Below, one piece after another: positions 34,823 to 44,294 of a stretch of DNA of 64,000 bases; position 1 is the first letter of the stretch, and every line of letters begins with the position of its first letter. The position numbers were made by a program, and so were the translations under genes. The notes beneath the pieces are model-generated. The model was not told the DNA's origin. It did no database searches and worked only from the letters and a program-made list of their open reading frames with translations. The stretch spans positions 2,232,001 to 2,296,000 of the forward strand of contig CAWCPR010000001.1 of the NCBI GenBank assembly GCA_963797475.1, in the 5' to 3' direction. Origin of the DNA: CAWCPR01 sp963797475. GTDB taxonomy: Bacteria > Chloroflexota > Anaerolineae > Anaerolineales > UBA4823.

Positions 34823-36055
34823 TCAGGATCCGCCTTGTTGCGGGCGCGGGCGCAGATCGAAACTGTCTTCGCCGGCGAGCGGGCCGCGCAGCGGCTCGGA
34901 TTGGATCGCCATCACCCGGCTGTTGGCGAAATAGGCGAAATCGAAGTGAGTTGGGTCTCCGGCGGACTTGCCTGGGATGGGCATCAAGCGAGCGGTGAGC
35001 GGCTTGTCCAGCCGCTGAGCCAGGGCGGCCAGGTCAAGCAGAATCGCGGCCAGCGCCTGCGCCTGGGTGTCGCCTGGTAAGGGGATCGTATCCAGGCCGG
35101 TGCCGCATACTGCCGAATAGAGCAGCAAATCTTTGACCGTCAAAACCCCTTCGGCGGCGCGTTTCGCCAGGGAAGCGTCTTCCAGGACCGGCAGCATCAA
35201 CCCGCTGAAGCCGGCGTGCTGAAAGCGGGCGCGATCTAATGTGTCTGCCAGGAAAGCGGCAGCCGCCAACGATCCGTGCAGCCCAACCGCGGGTACGCCC
35301 AGCCGCTCGAGGGCGGTCCCCAATGAGAGCGCCTCCTCCGGGAACGGAGCCAACGAAAAATCGATGCCCCCAAATGGCATGTGAAATTGCTCTGCCAGAA
35401 GCTGGGCCGCCGCGCTCAGCGCCCCGGCATGGCTTTCCAGGGAGGCCTCCAACTTGCGGCGAGCCTCCTCCAGGCTGGCGGCCTGGCTGAAAGCCTGCAC
35501 GGCCAGGTCGGCGGCTTCGGTCGCCAGGGCGAAGCTTGGAGCGTTCTGGCCGGCATAGGCTGCGGGGAAAAACGGGGAGCCAGGCGGGACATTGGCCAGG
35601 GCGGCAAAGCGCAAGTTGGCAAAACCATCCGGGGTTATTGGAGCGGCTTGGTGGATCACTTCGGCGCACAAGCGTACGGCCCTGAGCGAGACGCCTCCGT
35701 TTGGCAGGGTCATCATCCCGGAGAAAAAAACATTTTGTGTGGCCGCCAGTGCCTGTGGGATCATGGTAAAGCTCTGCGGTGATTCTGGCAGCGCCGGTCC
35801 GGCGGAGACATAGCTGAATCCCTGGGACTGGGCCAGGGATTCCACCTGGCGCAAGAATGCGATAACAATCTCCGCCTCCAATGAACCGAGCAGGCGCGAG
35901 AACGGCACACAGGCCAGGCGAACAGTCTCAACTTCGTAACCGGCAGCTTCGAATGCAGGCCGGGCGGCAGCGATAAAAGCCCCCGCTTTTTCGAATGCGC
36001 GCTCGTTGATCGGCCAGGAGGGGGAGAAAAAGGTTGTGATCGAGCGAATCTTCAT
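34823..36055 (-). CDS. DUF711 family protein
   Basis: A 410-residue protein beginning MKIRSITTFFSPSWP, followed by an Ala-rich alpha/beta body and the C-terminal GLDTIPLPGDTQAQALAAIL and FDFAYFANSRVMAI typical of DUF711. Family members have an unknown role; some bind metals or resemble glycyl-radical-like barrels. It begins five bases after the SpoU gene and is the last gene of a six-gene minus-strand operon. The longer frame upstream of ATG 36055 is a shadow of the SpoU gene. Confidence 0.8.
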   Translation of the reverse strand: MKIRSITTFFSPSWPINERAFEKAGAFIAAARPAFEAAGYEVETVRLACVPFSRLLGSLEAEIVIAFLRQVESLAQSQGFSYVSAGPALPESPQSFTMIPQALAATQNVFFSGMMTLPNGGVSLRAVRLCAEVIHQAAPITPDGFANLRFAALANVPPGSPFFPAAYAGQNAPSFALATEAADLAVQAFSQAASLEEARRKLEASLESHAGALSAAAQLLAEQFHMPFGGIDFSLAPFPEEALSLGTALERLGVPAVGLHGSLAAAAFLADTLDRARFQHAGFSGLMLPVLEDASLAKRAAEGVLTVKDLLLYSAVCGTGLDTIPLPGDTQAQALAAILLDLAALAQRLDKPLTARLMPIPGKSAGDPTHFDFAYFANSRVMAIQSEPLRGPLAGEDSFDLRPRPQQGGS

Positions 36056-36060
36056 TTTGA

Positions 36061-36843
36061 TTAATCTTTGGCGCCGCGCTGGCGAACGACTTCGAAAAGC
36101 AAAACGGCCGCGGCGATGGCCGCGTTGAGCGACTCCCCGCCTCCGGGCATTGGGATGTGCACGCAGGTTTCGGCCATTTCGCGTCCGGTCGGGCTGGCGC
36201 CCTGGGCTTCCCCACCAATGATGAGCGCCAGGGGAGCGCAGAAATCGGCCTGGGTGTAAGCTTCCCCTTTCCCGGCAGCCGCCAGGAAAACCTGCAAACC
36301 GGCCTGTTTTAGCCGGTCGCCGATCTCCTGCCACTCCATTTCACAGACAGGCAGACGGAAATGGGCCCCCATCCCGGCCCTGATGACCTTTGGAGAAAAG
36401 GGGTCGACGCTTCCGGGCGGTAAAAAGACCGCACGCACGCCGGCCGCCGCGCAGGTGCGCAGCATGGTGCCCAGGTTTCCAGGGTCGCGCACGCCGTCCG
36501 GAATAAATACGAACTCCGGTCGTTCTGGCAGAGACGGCCCGCGCATGGGCAGAACCGCCAGCAAGCCCTGCGGGGTTTGCGTATCGCTTGCAGCGCGCAT
36601 CGCCTTCTCGCTGGCCTGCTCCACTGCGGCTCCTAGCCGAGAATAGGTTTCGACTATCGAAAGGCCGCGCTCGCTGAGGCCTTCACCATAAAGCACCAGC
36701 TCCGCCGGCCAGCCGGCCAGCAGCGCTTCTTCCACCAGTCGCACGCCTTCCACAACGAAAGCCTGGGTTTCCTGGCGCAGGCGAGCGTGGGCTTGCAAAG
36801 CGCGCACCTTTTGGACTTTGGGATTTTGGGCGGACGTGATCAT
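36061..36843 (-). CDS. SpoU (TrmH) family RNA 2'-O-methyltransferase
   Basis: A 260-residue SPOUT-fold enzyme that methylates a ribose in rRNA or tRNA with SAM. An N-terminal RNA-binding part (VEGVRLVEEALLAGW) is followed by the knot motifs: DPGNLGTMLRTCAAAGVRAV (motif 1), LALIIGGEAQGAS (motif 2) and IPMPGGGESLNAAIAAAVLL (motif 3). The target nucleotide cannot be told. ATG at 36843 lies 19 bases after the macro-domain stop and the next gene starts five bases on. Confidence 0.92.
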   Translation of the reverse strand: MITSAQNPKVQKVRALQAHARLRQETQAFVVEGVRLVEEALLAGWPAELVLYGEGLSERGLSIVETYSRLGAAVEQASEKAMRAASDTQTPQGLLAVLPMRGPSLPERPEFVFIPDGVRDPGNLGTMLRTCAAAGVRAVFLPPGSVDPFSPKVIRAGMGAHFRLPVCEMEWQEIGDRLKQAGLQVFLAAAGKGEAYTQADFCAPLALIIGGEAQGASPTGREMAETCVHIPMPGGGESLNAAIAAAVLLFEVVRQRGAKD

Positions 36844-36862
36844 TTTAAGAGCGAGAAGGGAT

Positions 36863-37462
36863 TCATCTTGAGCCCTGAGCCTCGATCCCCTGATTTCTCC
36901 ACGCCTGTTGGAAAGCCTCGACCGTCGGCTGGTCAAAAAGCGTCAGGCGCACCTGTTTTAGACCGGACGCCGGGTTATTTTGGAAGTACTCCAGGACAGC
37001 AGCCAGAATGACGCCCGCAGCGCGCTGCTTTGGAAATCCAAAGATCCCGGTGGAGATCGCCGGGAAAGCGATCGAAGCCAGCCCGAGCTGGTCGGCCAGC
37101 TTTAACGAGCCGTGCACAGCCCCAGACAGGTCGCCGTCGGCGCGGCGGGCGTTCGCCTGTGCGTCCGATTGCCAGATAGGGCCGACAGCGTGGATAACGT
37201 AGCGGCAGGGCAGGCTGCCGGCGCGGGTATAAGCCGGCGAATCGCACCGTACAGGGCCGTGCTGTCGCACCCAGGCGCTGCTCTCGGCCTGGATCTGCGG
37301 CCCGCCGCGCCGTGAGATCGCTGCGGCCACGCCGCCGCCGTGTTGGAGCTGCGAATTGGCAGCGTTGACGATTGCATCGACCGGCTCCTGGGTCAGGTCC
37401 CCCTGGACCAATTGCAGCTTTTGGCCCGTCGCCAAGACCTTTTCCTTAAGAACGATGTTCAT
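36863..37462 (-). CDS. Macro domain protein (ADP-ribose binding/hydrolase)
   Basis: A 199-residue macro domain. Seen: VQGDLTQEPVDAIVNAANSQ with the adenine-binding Asp and catalytic-loop Asn, LQHGGGVAAAI, and the phosphate loop FPAISTGIFGFP. Such proteins remove ADP-ribose from proteins or O-acetyl-ADP-ribose. It sits six bases after the methylthiotransferase stop, in an operon of RNA-modifying enzymes. Confidence 0.92.
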   Translation of the reverse strand: MNIVLKEKVLATGQKLQLVQGDLTQEPVDAIVNAANSQLQHGGGVAAAISRRGGPQIQAESSAWVRQHGPVRCDSPAYTRAGSLPCRYVIHAVGPIWQSDAQANARRADGDLSGAVHGSLKLADQLGLASIAFPAISTGIFGFPKQRAAGVILAAVLEYFQNNPASGLKQVRLTLFDQPTVEAFQQAWRNQGIEAQGSR

Positions 37463-37468
37463 AATGGT

Positions 37469-38809
37469 TTAACCGGCCACGCTGTCCCAGGGGAACTCGA
37501 CAATTTCACCTTTCAATCTACCGTGGTCGAGGGCCGTCAACCGCACCGGGGTGACCTGGTTCCAAAGCTGCCCCGGAGCGCGGGTGTTGACGCGCAGGTA
37601 GTTGTCGGTCAGGCCGCTCAAGTCCCATCCGCCCGGCCCGAAAGCCGAGGCCGATTCCCAAAGCACAGGCAGCACTTCGCCCAAGAACTGGTTCCGGTAA
37701 GCCGATTCGGATCCGGCCAGAACAGCCCGCATTTGGGCGTTACGATCTTTGCGCAAGCTGACCGGCACCTGCCCCGGCATGCGTGCGGCCGCAGTTCCGA
37801 GACGCGCTGAATAGGTGAACACGTGCCCGCCGGCGAAACCTATCTCCTTTACAAAAGTCAGGCTTTCGGCGAATTCAGCTTCGCTTTCACCGGGGAAACC
37901 GGTAATGACGTCGGTGGTGATCGCCACACCTGGAATGGCAGCCCGGGCGGCCCGCACCAGGGAGGAGAAAGACTGGGGAGTGGTCTTACGAGCCATGCGC
38001 CGCAGTGTGGCAGCGCAGCCCGACTGCAAAGGTAGGTGCAGATGGCGGCACAAACGCCTGTCTTTCCAGAGGCCGAAGAAATCGGTGTCCAGGTCCCAGG
38101 GCTCCAGCGAGGACAGGCGCAGACGGGCTGTCCCAATTTCCTGCAGGACTGCCCGGACGAGATCGCCCAGGTGCCGGGCAGGACTGGCATCTTGGCCCCA
38201 GGAACCCAGGTGGACGCCTGTGAGCACGATTTCTCTTGCGGCGTAGCCGCCCGCAGCTTTACGGTCCCCAATGCCAGGATCGTCATGCAAGGCGGCGCGG
38301 ATGTCCGCCAGGATCTCTTTGACAGGCCGGCTGCGGCCTGGGCCGCGCGCCACGGTGGTGACGCAGAACGTGCAGCGGTTATCGCAGCCATCCTGGACCT
38401 TGATAAAAGCGCGCGTGCGCAGGCGCGCCCCTGGAATAGGCTCGCGCTCGACCGGTTCCAGGTCAAACGCCTCTGGATCGATCTGCAATAAATCAGGGAC
38501 CAGGCAGTCCTTTTCAGGGTTTGCGATCACATGCGAGACGCCGGGAAGTGCGGCTGCCTCTGCGGGCTTTAAAGTCGACCAGCACCCGGTAACGATCACC
38601 TCGCCAGCGCCGGCCCGGGCAACCTGGCGGATCTTTTGGCGCGAATCGGAGGCTGCCGCGGTGGTCACCGCGCAGGTGTTGACTACCGCCAGGTCGGCTT
38701 CACCCGGAGCAGCCACCAGGGTATGCCCGGCCGCCCGGAATTGGCGGGCGTATCGCTCGATCTCCGCCTGGTTCAAGCGGCAGCCAACGGTATCCAGGTA
38801 AATTTTCAT
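37469..38809 (-). CDS. mtaB: MtaB-type tRNA methylthiotransferase (radical SAM)
   Basis: A 446-residue methylthiotransferase. The UPF0004 domain starts MKIYLDTVGCRLNQAEIERY with its first cluster Cys, then NTCAVTTAAAS and GCWSTL provide the other two. The radical SAM site is QDGCDNRCTFCVTTVARGPG with CxxxCxxC, followed by ITTDVITGFPGESEAEF. The VGCRLNQ start and missing long spacer point to MtaB (methylthio-t6A of tRNA reading ANN codons) rather than MiaB or RimO. ATG at 38809 follows the lipoprotein stop by 19 bases. Confidence 0.88.
   Translation of the reverse strand: MKIYLDTVGCRLNQAEIERYARQFRAAGHTLVAAPGEADLAVVNTCAVTTAAASDSRQKIRQVARAGAGEVIVTGCWSTLKPAEAAALPGVSHVIANPEKDCLVPDLLQIDPEAFDLEPVEREPIPGARLRTRAFIKVQDGCDNRCTFCVTTVARGPGRSRPVKEILADIRAALHDDPGIGDRKAAGGYAAREIVLTGVHLGSWGQDASPARHLGDLVRAVLQEIGTARLRLSSLEPWDLDTDFFGLWKDRRLCRHLHLPLQSGCAATLRRMARKTTPQSFSSLVRAARAAIPGVAITTDVITGFPGESEAEFAESLTFVKEIGFAGGHVFTYSARLGTAAARMPGQVPVSLRKDRNAQMRAVLAGSESAYRNQFLGEVLPVLWESASAFGPGGWDLSGLTDNYLRVNTRAPGQLWNQVTPVRLTALDHGRLKGEIVEFPWDSVAG
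38508..38534 (+). repeat. 27-base exact direct repeat, copy 2
   Basis: Identical to 29595-29621. Here it is coding on the minus strand (HVIANPEKD of the MtaB-type enzyme), so this is probably the source copy. Confidence 0.85.
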
Positions 38810-38828
38810 CGCCTCACTACCCACTGAA

Positions 38829-39473
38829 TCAAGGTTTGAGCACCGTAAAATTATCGAAATAAACGTCCGTGCCCGGCGTCTTGTAAGCGCCGGCGATCAG
38901 GCCAACGTCACCGCCTGCGTACTGGTCGTCCTTCATCTGGCCGAGTTTTTGCCCATTCACATACAGGGTCAGCATGTCGCCCACGCAGTCGGCCCGAATG
39001 TGGTTGGCGGCCATGCCCTGGGCGATCAGCTCCGAGGGCTTCATCGCCGGCATGCCAGCCTGCTCCTGAGGATCTCCAGATGCTTTGCCGATGGCATAAT
39101 AACCATCGCTGCTGATAATGAAGAAATAAAAATGGCTGTCATCCTGCACCCGGCAGAGCACGCCAAACCGGTTGTCGTCTGGCCCGGCCGCCTTAGCAGT
39201 TTCCACCTCAACGCGCACATCGCCGAAATTTAAGCCGGGGCGGGCAGGGATATCGCTGTCAGGCTGGCTTACCCGAATATGGTAGGCGCCACCGGTGTAG
39301 TTGGTCTCGCCATCCTGTGTGCTCGCCCGGCTCCAACCGCTGTCAGGATCCGAGAAATCATCCTTAAAGAGCACGCTGTTTTGCGCCGCCGGGCCACCGA
39401 TCAAGGGCGGCAGCCGGCAAGCCAGCAGCGCGGCAAGCAGAACGGTCAAAATCAAGAAGGTATATTTTAGCAT
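38829..39473 (-). CDS. LamG-like lipoprotein
   Basis: A 214-residue exported lipoprotein. The N-terminus MLKYTFLILTVLLAALLACR has a lipobox LLAC at residues 16-19. The mature part is a beta-sandwich like LamG/DUF1080: VLFKDDFSDPDSGWSRA at the start, RFGVLCRVQDDSHFYFFI in the middle and VGLIAGAYKTPGTDVYFDN near the end, a pattern common in secreted concanavalin-like domains that bind sugars. No catalytic residues are evident. Ten bases separate it from the TPR gene upstream and 19 from the MtaB gene downstream. Confidence 0.78.
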   Translation of the reverse strand: MLKYTFLILTVLLAALLACRLPPLIGGPAAQNSVLFKDDFSDPDSGWSRASTQDGETNYTGGAYHIRVSQPDSDIPARPGLNFGDVRVEVETAKAAGPDDNRFGVLCRVQDDSHFYFFIISSDGYYAIGKASGDPQEQAGMPAMKPSELIAQGMAANHIRADCVGDMLTLYVNGQKLGQMKDDQYAGGDVGLIAGAYKTPGTDVYFDNFTVLKP

Positions 39474-39483
39474 ATTGAAAAGC

Positions 39484-40917
39484 TCAGGGGAAATAAGATT
39501 GCAGCAGGCGTTGGGCCTGGTCGGCAGCTGGACCGTTCGGGTCCAGGCTGCTCGCCAGGTTGATCTCCTGGGCGGCGCGCCCGCCTTCGTTGCGCAGCAA
39601 ATAGAGCAGCCCCAGGTGCAGATGGGCGAGCGCGAAATTGGGATCGGCTTGCAAGGCGCGCAGCAAAAAGCGCTCTGCATTGACCAGGTCGTTGAGTTTT
39701 ATTAGCACCTGGGCCATCGTATCCATGGCGTCCGGATCGCTCGGAGCCAGGATCACTGCCCGGCGGGCGAGAGGCAAAGCCAATTCATGGATCTCAAACT
39801 CATATTGAAGGGAGAACTCGGCGCAGAGTTTCAAGAAGGTGACGTCGTTTGGGGCCGCAGCGACAGCCTTCAGATAAGCCTGGCTGGCAGACTGTAAGTC
39901 GCCCTGGGCGGCGAAGGTGTTGCCCAGCTCGGATTGCAAAACCGGGTTGCCCTCTTCCAACCGGACTGCCTCTTTTAGCACTGCCAGGGCCTGGTCGTAA
40001 CGGCCCTGCCGCCGCCAATAAAGGGCCAGAAATGTGTTTGCGGACAGGGAGGCGGGATCAAGATTTAGGGCCTGCTGTAATTCAGACAGGCCATCCTGCC
40101 GGCAGCGTTGGGTGTTGCCATGCTGGCAGGCTTCGCCCAGGTAGGCCCAGGCCTCGGAATAATCGGGGCGCGCTTGCGTTGCCTGAAAAAAGGCTTCTTC
40201 CGCCAGAGCCCATTCATCCAGGTTTGCCAGGGCGCGGCCGGCGGACAACAACGAATAAGCCGGATCGTCGGCGCGCCGGGCCGAGGCCACGCTGCTGCTG
40301 ATCGCTTCCACAGCCGGAGACAGGCTGGCATCGGTTCTGGCAGCCTGGGCCAGGGGGGCCAGGGCCGATTCGGGCCGCTGCGTGGCGATCAGCAAACCCA
40401 AGCGGTATTGCAGTTGCGCGTCTTCAGGGTGGCGGACGACCAGGCTTTGCAGGCTTGCAATCGCGTTGTCATAATCGCCTTCGTCGAGGCTTGCCTTCCA
40501 AAGGCGGGCGTACATTTCATCGACGTATTTTTGAGCGTCGAGGACGGCCTGCCAGGTGTGAATGGCTGCCGGCAGGTCTCCGGCCTGCTGGTAAGCGTCG
40601 CCCAGGACAACCTGCGCTTCTGGCTGCAGCCTGTCCAAGGGCGCCAACTCCAGGTAGCCGATAGCCGCCTGCGGGTCGCCTCCCTGCAGGGCGTAACTCC
40701 CGGCCAGCTCCCAAAGATCCACGCGGCCCGGCAGGCGTCCGGCCGCCGCGCCAACATGGCTTGCTGCTTGCAGATAAGCGCCAGAAGCCGCGGCGCGGCG
40801 AGCGCTCTCCAGGCTCGCATCGGCCTGGTGCGGGCGCGGCGAGAGGCCTAAAAGTGGGGTTAAAACCAGGGCCAGAAAAAGACGGCTTAAGACCGGTATC
40901 CGGCGCAGCGCGTTCAT
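39484..40917 (-). CDS. Secreted TPR-repeat protein
   Basis: A 477-residue protein with an N-terminal signal peptide (LSRLFLALVLTPLLGLSP) and around ten tetratricopeptide repeats, for example YLELAPLDRLQPEAQVVLGD, AWAYLGEACQHGNTQRC and FALAHLHLGLLYLLRNEGG. It would be an extracytoplasmic protein-interaction scaffold. It heads the six-gene operon ending with DUF711. Partner unknown. Confidence 0.83.
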   Translation of the reverse strand: MNALRRIPVLSRLFLALVLTPLLGLSPRPHQADASLESARRAAASGAYLQAASHVGAAAGRLPGRVDLWELAGSYALQGGDPQAAIGYLELAPLDRLQPEAQVVLGDAYQQAGDLPAAIHTWQAVLDAQKYVDEMYARLWKASLDEGDYDNAIASLQSLVVRHPEDAQLQYRLGLLIATQRPESALAPLAQAARTDASLSPAVEAISSSVASARRADDPAYSLLSAGRALANLDEWALAEEAFFQATQARPDYSEAWAYLGEACQHGNTQRCRQDGLSELQQALNLDPASLSANTFLALYWRRQGRYDQALAVLKEAVRLEEGNPVLQSELGNTFAAQGDLQSASQAYLKAVAAAPNDVTFLKLCAEFSLQYEFEIHELALPLARRAVILAPSDPDAMDTMAQVLIKLNDLVNAERFLLRALQADPNFALAHLHLGLLYLLRNEGGRAAQEINLASSLDPNGPAADQAQRLLQSYFP

Positions 40918-41028
40918 CAGCCCAGATTATATCCTGAGACCTGCTGGACGTCACTTGCACCCATTTTGTAAGATTTGCTCTGAATAGCCGGCTGTCCTGC
41001 CGAGATAGAGGCTGGCTCCGGATCGGAG

Positions 41029-41057
41029 TTGTCCAGGCCCGTCTCCCGGGCTATAAT
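41029..41057 (+). promoter_or_regulatory. Promoter of the acyl-CoA dehydrogenase operon
   Basis: TTGTCC at 41029-41034 and a perfect TATAAT at 41052-41057, with a 17-base spacer. It lies 70 bases before the ATG at 41128. Confidence 0.65.
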
Positions 41058-41127
41058 TGAAGAAGGGATGGGATAAGCTGGGAAAATTTAGGCTCTGCAA
41101 TATTCTTGTCCGCAGGGAGGCGGCTGC

Positions 41128-42336
41128 ATGGATTTCACCCTGAGCGAAGAGCACCGGATGGTGCAGCAGATGGTGCGGGAGTTTGCCCAGAAAGAGGTTG
41201 CGCCGGTCATTAAAGAATATGACCGCAAGCAGGAGATGGCAGCGTTCATTCTGCCGCGCATGGGAGAATTGGGCATCCTGGGCATCTGCTTGCCGGTGAG
41301 TTATGGCGGTCAGGGGATGGATTACATTGCCCTGGGACTGGCATGCGAGGAGCTGGAAGCCGTCGATACCACCTTGCGCGTGGTGATGTCGGTGCATGTG
41401 GGGTTAAACAGCCTGGGTTTGTTTCAATGGGCGACGGAAGAGCAGAAGCAGAGGTTTTTAGCGCCTCAGGCGCGCGGCGAGAAGATCGCCTGCTTCGCCC
41501 TGACCGAGCCGGGGGCCGGATCGGACGTGGCGGCGATGAGCAGCACGGCCCGCCGGGAAGGGGACGATTACGTGCTCAACGGCGAGAAAATGTGGATCTC
41601 TCTGGCGAGCAAGGCCCAGCACGCGCTGTGGTTCGGATGCACCAACCCGCAGACTGGAAACCCACACGACGGCCTATCGGCTTTCCTGGTGGAGCTAGAC
41701 CGTCCTGGCGTGAGCCGCGGCGATATCCATGGCAAGCTTGGGGTGCGGGCTGGCTCTACAGGCTGGATTTCCTTCCAGGACGTGCGCCTCCCCGCCGGGG
41801 ATCGCATCGGCGAAGAGGGCGAAGGTTTTAAGATTGCCATGTCTTGCCTGGATAACGGGCGCTACACCGTGGCGTCCGGCGCGACGGGCCTGATCCGCGC
41901 CTGCCTGGAAGCCAGCGTCCGCTACGCCCGTGAGCGCCGCGCCTTCGGCCGCGAGATTGGAAAGTACCAGCTTATCCAGCAAAAAATTGCGCATATGGTA
42001 AAATCTTATGACGCAGCGCGTCTTTTGTACCTGCGCGCTGGTTGGATGAAAAACCAGGGCAGGCGCAATACGCGCGAAACTTCGCTGGCGAAGTGGTTTG
42101 CTACCGACGCTTCCTTTGAGGCGGCCTCGGAAGCGGTCCAGGTGCACGGCGCTTATGGATTCAGCGATGAATACGATGTAGAACGCTATTTGCGCAATGC
42201 GAAAGGGGCGATTATTTACGAGGGAACCAGCGAAATCCACCAGTTAATGCAGGCCGGCTACGCGCTTGAATATCGCCAGGACTCACCGCTGCGCTGTGAG
42301 CTGCCGGCTTACGACGCGCACAAGTGGCAGATCTGA
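41128..42336 (+). CDS. Acyl-CoA dehydrogenase
   Basis: A 402-residue FAD enzyme that oxidises an acyl-CoA to the enoyl-CoA and passes electrons to ETF. Seen: N-terminal helices starting MDFTLSEEHRMVQQMVREF, the flavin-binding CFALTEPGAGSDVAAMSSTA, VLNGEKMWISLAS, YARERRAFGREIGKYQLIQQ and the catalytic Glu in AIIYEGTSEIHQLM. That Glu position is the one used by short- and medium-chain enzymes. Chain-length preference cannot be read. GGGAGG lies ten bases upstream. EtfB and EtfA follow on the same strand. Confidence 0.94.
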   Translation: MDFTLSEEHRMVQQMVREFAQKEVAPVIKEYDRKQEMAAFILPRMGELGILGICLPVSYGGQGMDYIALGLACEELEAVDTTLRVVMSVHVGLNSLGLFQWATEEQKQRFLAPQARGEKIACFALTEPGAGSDVAAMSSTARREGDDYVLNGEKMWISLASKAQHALWFGCTNPQTGNPHDGLSAFLVELDRPGVSRGDIHGKLGVRAGSTGWISFQDVRLPAGDRIGEEGEGFKIAMSCLDNGRYTVASGATGLIRACLEASVRYARERRAFGREIGKYQLIQQKIAHMVKSYDAARLLYLRAGWMKNQGRRNTRETSLAKWFATDASFEAASEAVQVHGAYGFSDEYDVERYLRNAKGAIIYEGTSEIHQLMQAGYALEYRQDSPLRCELPAYDAHKWQI

Positions 42337-42439
42337 GTGTTGGGGCGCTGCCCCTGTTCGCAGGCCAACCGCCAGCGCTGACCGAAGGTAGCCAGCCACG
42401 CAATGCGATTTCAGACATAAATCAAAACAGGAGGCCAAT

Positions 42440-43213
42440 TTGAATATCGTAGTCTGTATCAAACAGGTGCCCGATTCCGCGGCGCGGGTGGTAGTGGAAA
42501 ATGGGCGAGTCACCTGGGGGGAGGCGCCGCTGGTGATGAACCCCTGGGATGAATACGCGGTAGAGGCCGCCCTCCAGCAAAAGGAAGCCAGCGGGGGAGA
42601 TGTAACGGTTATGACGATGGGGGCTGAGAGCGCAAACGAAGCCTTGAAAAACGCCCTGGCAATGGGTTGTGGCCAGGCGATCTTGATTTCCGATCCGGCC
42701 CTGGGGAGCGCCGACAGCCAGGCGACTGCAAAAGTGCTGGCTGCAGCGATCCAAAAAATTGGCCAGGTGGATATTGCCTTCTTCGGCAGGCAGGCGATCG
42801 ACGGGGACACCGGCGTGGTCGCCTCCCAAACGGCGCGGCTGTTGGGCTGGCCTGCCCTGACCCTGGCGTCCTCAATCCAGGCGAGCGCCTCTGGCGGCCT
42901 GCGGGTGGAGCGCAATATCGAAGAGGGCCGCCAAATCCTGGAATGCAAACTTCCGGCGGTCCTCAGCGTCAGCAAGGATATCGGCGAGCCGCGCTACCCC
43001 TCATTCATGGGTATCCGCAAGGCTTCGCGGGCGTCCATCCCGGTCTGGAGTCTGGACGATCTCGGCATCCAGGCCCCGCAGCCGGTCGTGCGCTGGCCGG
43101 AGGTGATGAACCCGCCTCAACGCCAGGTTACGACCGAAATCATCAGCGGCGATGGGCCGAAAGACACCGCCGAAAAACTGGCCGATAAGATCCTGGCGGA
43201 GAAGGTGCTGTGA
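42440..43213 (+). CDS. etfB: Electron transfer flavoprotein subunit beta
   Basis: A 257-residue ETF beta subunit, which holds AMP and with EtfA takes electrons from acyl-CoA dehydrogenase. Seen: MNIVVCIKQVPDSAARVVVE, VMNPWDEYAVEAALQQKE, FGRQAIDGDTGVVASQTA (nucleotide loop) and LPAVLSVSKDIGEPRYPSFM. The start is TTG at 42440 behind GGAGG; no ATG fits. Its stop overlaps the etfA ATG by one base. Confidence 0.94.
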   Translation: MNIVVCIKQVPDSAARVVVENGRVTWGEAPLVMNPWDEYAVEAALQQKEASGGDVTVMTMGAESANEALKNALAMGCGQAILISDPALGSADSQATAKVLAAAIQKIGQVDIAFFGRQAIDGDTGVVASQTARLLGWPALTLASSIQASASGGLRVERNIEEGRQILECKLPAVLSVSKDIGEPRYPSFMGIRKASRASIPVWSLDDLGIQAPQPVVRWPEVMNPPQRQVTTEIISGDGPKDTAEKLADKILAEKVL

Positions 43214-44255
43214 TGGCCAACAAAGTTCTCGTTTACATCGATCAATTTAAAGGCAGCCCACTGCCGGCTTCCTGGGAGGCTTTGGGCGCCGGGCGTACCC
43301 TGGCTGAGAAACTCGGCGGGGGAATAGCAGCATTGGTTATCGGCGAAGGCGCTAAAAAGGTCGCAAGCCAGGCATTCCAGTACGGGGCGGATGAAGTTTT
43401 TTACGCCGACAACTCCAGCCTGCAAGATTACCGTCCAGAGCCCTACACCACATGGGTTGCCAGGCTGGCCAAAGAGCAAGCCCCAGAGATCCTGGTGTTC
43501 CCAACGACGACCCGCGGCCGGGAGCTGGCTGCGATGAGCGCCATCGACCTGCAGAGCGGTGTGCTGGCGGATGTGATTGCCCTGGAGTTGGACGGCGGCA
43601 AGCTGGTCGCCACCCGTCCGGTTTACGCAGGAAAATTGCTTTCCAAAGTTATTTGCGAGGCCACACCTCAGATCATCACAACCCGCGGGCGGGCATTCGA
43701 CATGCCCCAACCAGACGCCTCCCGCACAGGGGAACCCAGGCTGGTGGAAGCGGCGATGCCAGAAGCGGCGATCGCCTCCAGGGTGGTCGGGTACGCCCAG
43801 GCAGAGGGCGGCGTCAGCCTGGGGGACGCGGCCGTAATTGTTTCGGGGGGCGCGGGGTCGCCAATAATCCGCGTCTCACACCGCCGGCCGGCATGGATGA
43901 AAAGGAAGCCGAAATCTGGCGCGCCCAGCAGGGTTTTAAGCTGGTTTACGAGCTAGCAGACGCGTTGGGCGGCGCGGTCGGCGCCAGCCGGGCGGCTGTA
44001 GACGCCGGATATATCCCTTACGCCCACCAGGTCGGCCAAACGGGCAAGGTCGTATCGCCTAACCTGTACATTGCCTGCGGAATCTCCGGGGCGATCCAGC
44101 ATCTGGCAGGCATGCGCACCAGCAAAGTGATCGTCGCCATCAACAAAGACCCCGAAGCCCCGATCTATAAACTGGCTCGCTTTGGAGTTGTGGGCGACCT
44201 GTACGAAATTCTGCCGGCGCTGAGCCAGGCATTTCGAGAGCGCCTGGGAAATTAA
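43213..44255 (+). CDS. etfA: Electron transfer flavoprotein subunit alpha, interrupted by a one-base deletion
   Basis: ETF alpha, the FAD-holding partner of EtfB. The first frame runs from ATG 43213 (KVLVYIDQFKGSPLPASW) to AAVIVSGGAG, and the second resumes with ANNPRLTPPAGMDEKEAEIW, LGGAVGASRAAVDAGYIPYA, the FAD loop HQVGQTGKVVSPNLYIACG and AINKDPEAPIYKLARFGVVG. The gene length of 1043 bases is one short of a multiple of three. Adding one G to the run of six G at 43845-43850 restores VSGGRGVANNP, the family sequence. So this is most likely a homopolymer error in the assembly, less likely a phase-variable or dead gene. Confidence 0.88.
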
Positions 44256-44294
44256 ATGAAAGCTATCTGTTTTGTTAAATTAAACCAAAGTCTC

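Noticed and set aside
29595..38534. The 27-base repeats as attachment sites of an integrated element
   Set aside because: No integrase lies between them and the block contains housekeeping genes such as uvrA and mtaB.
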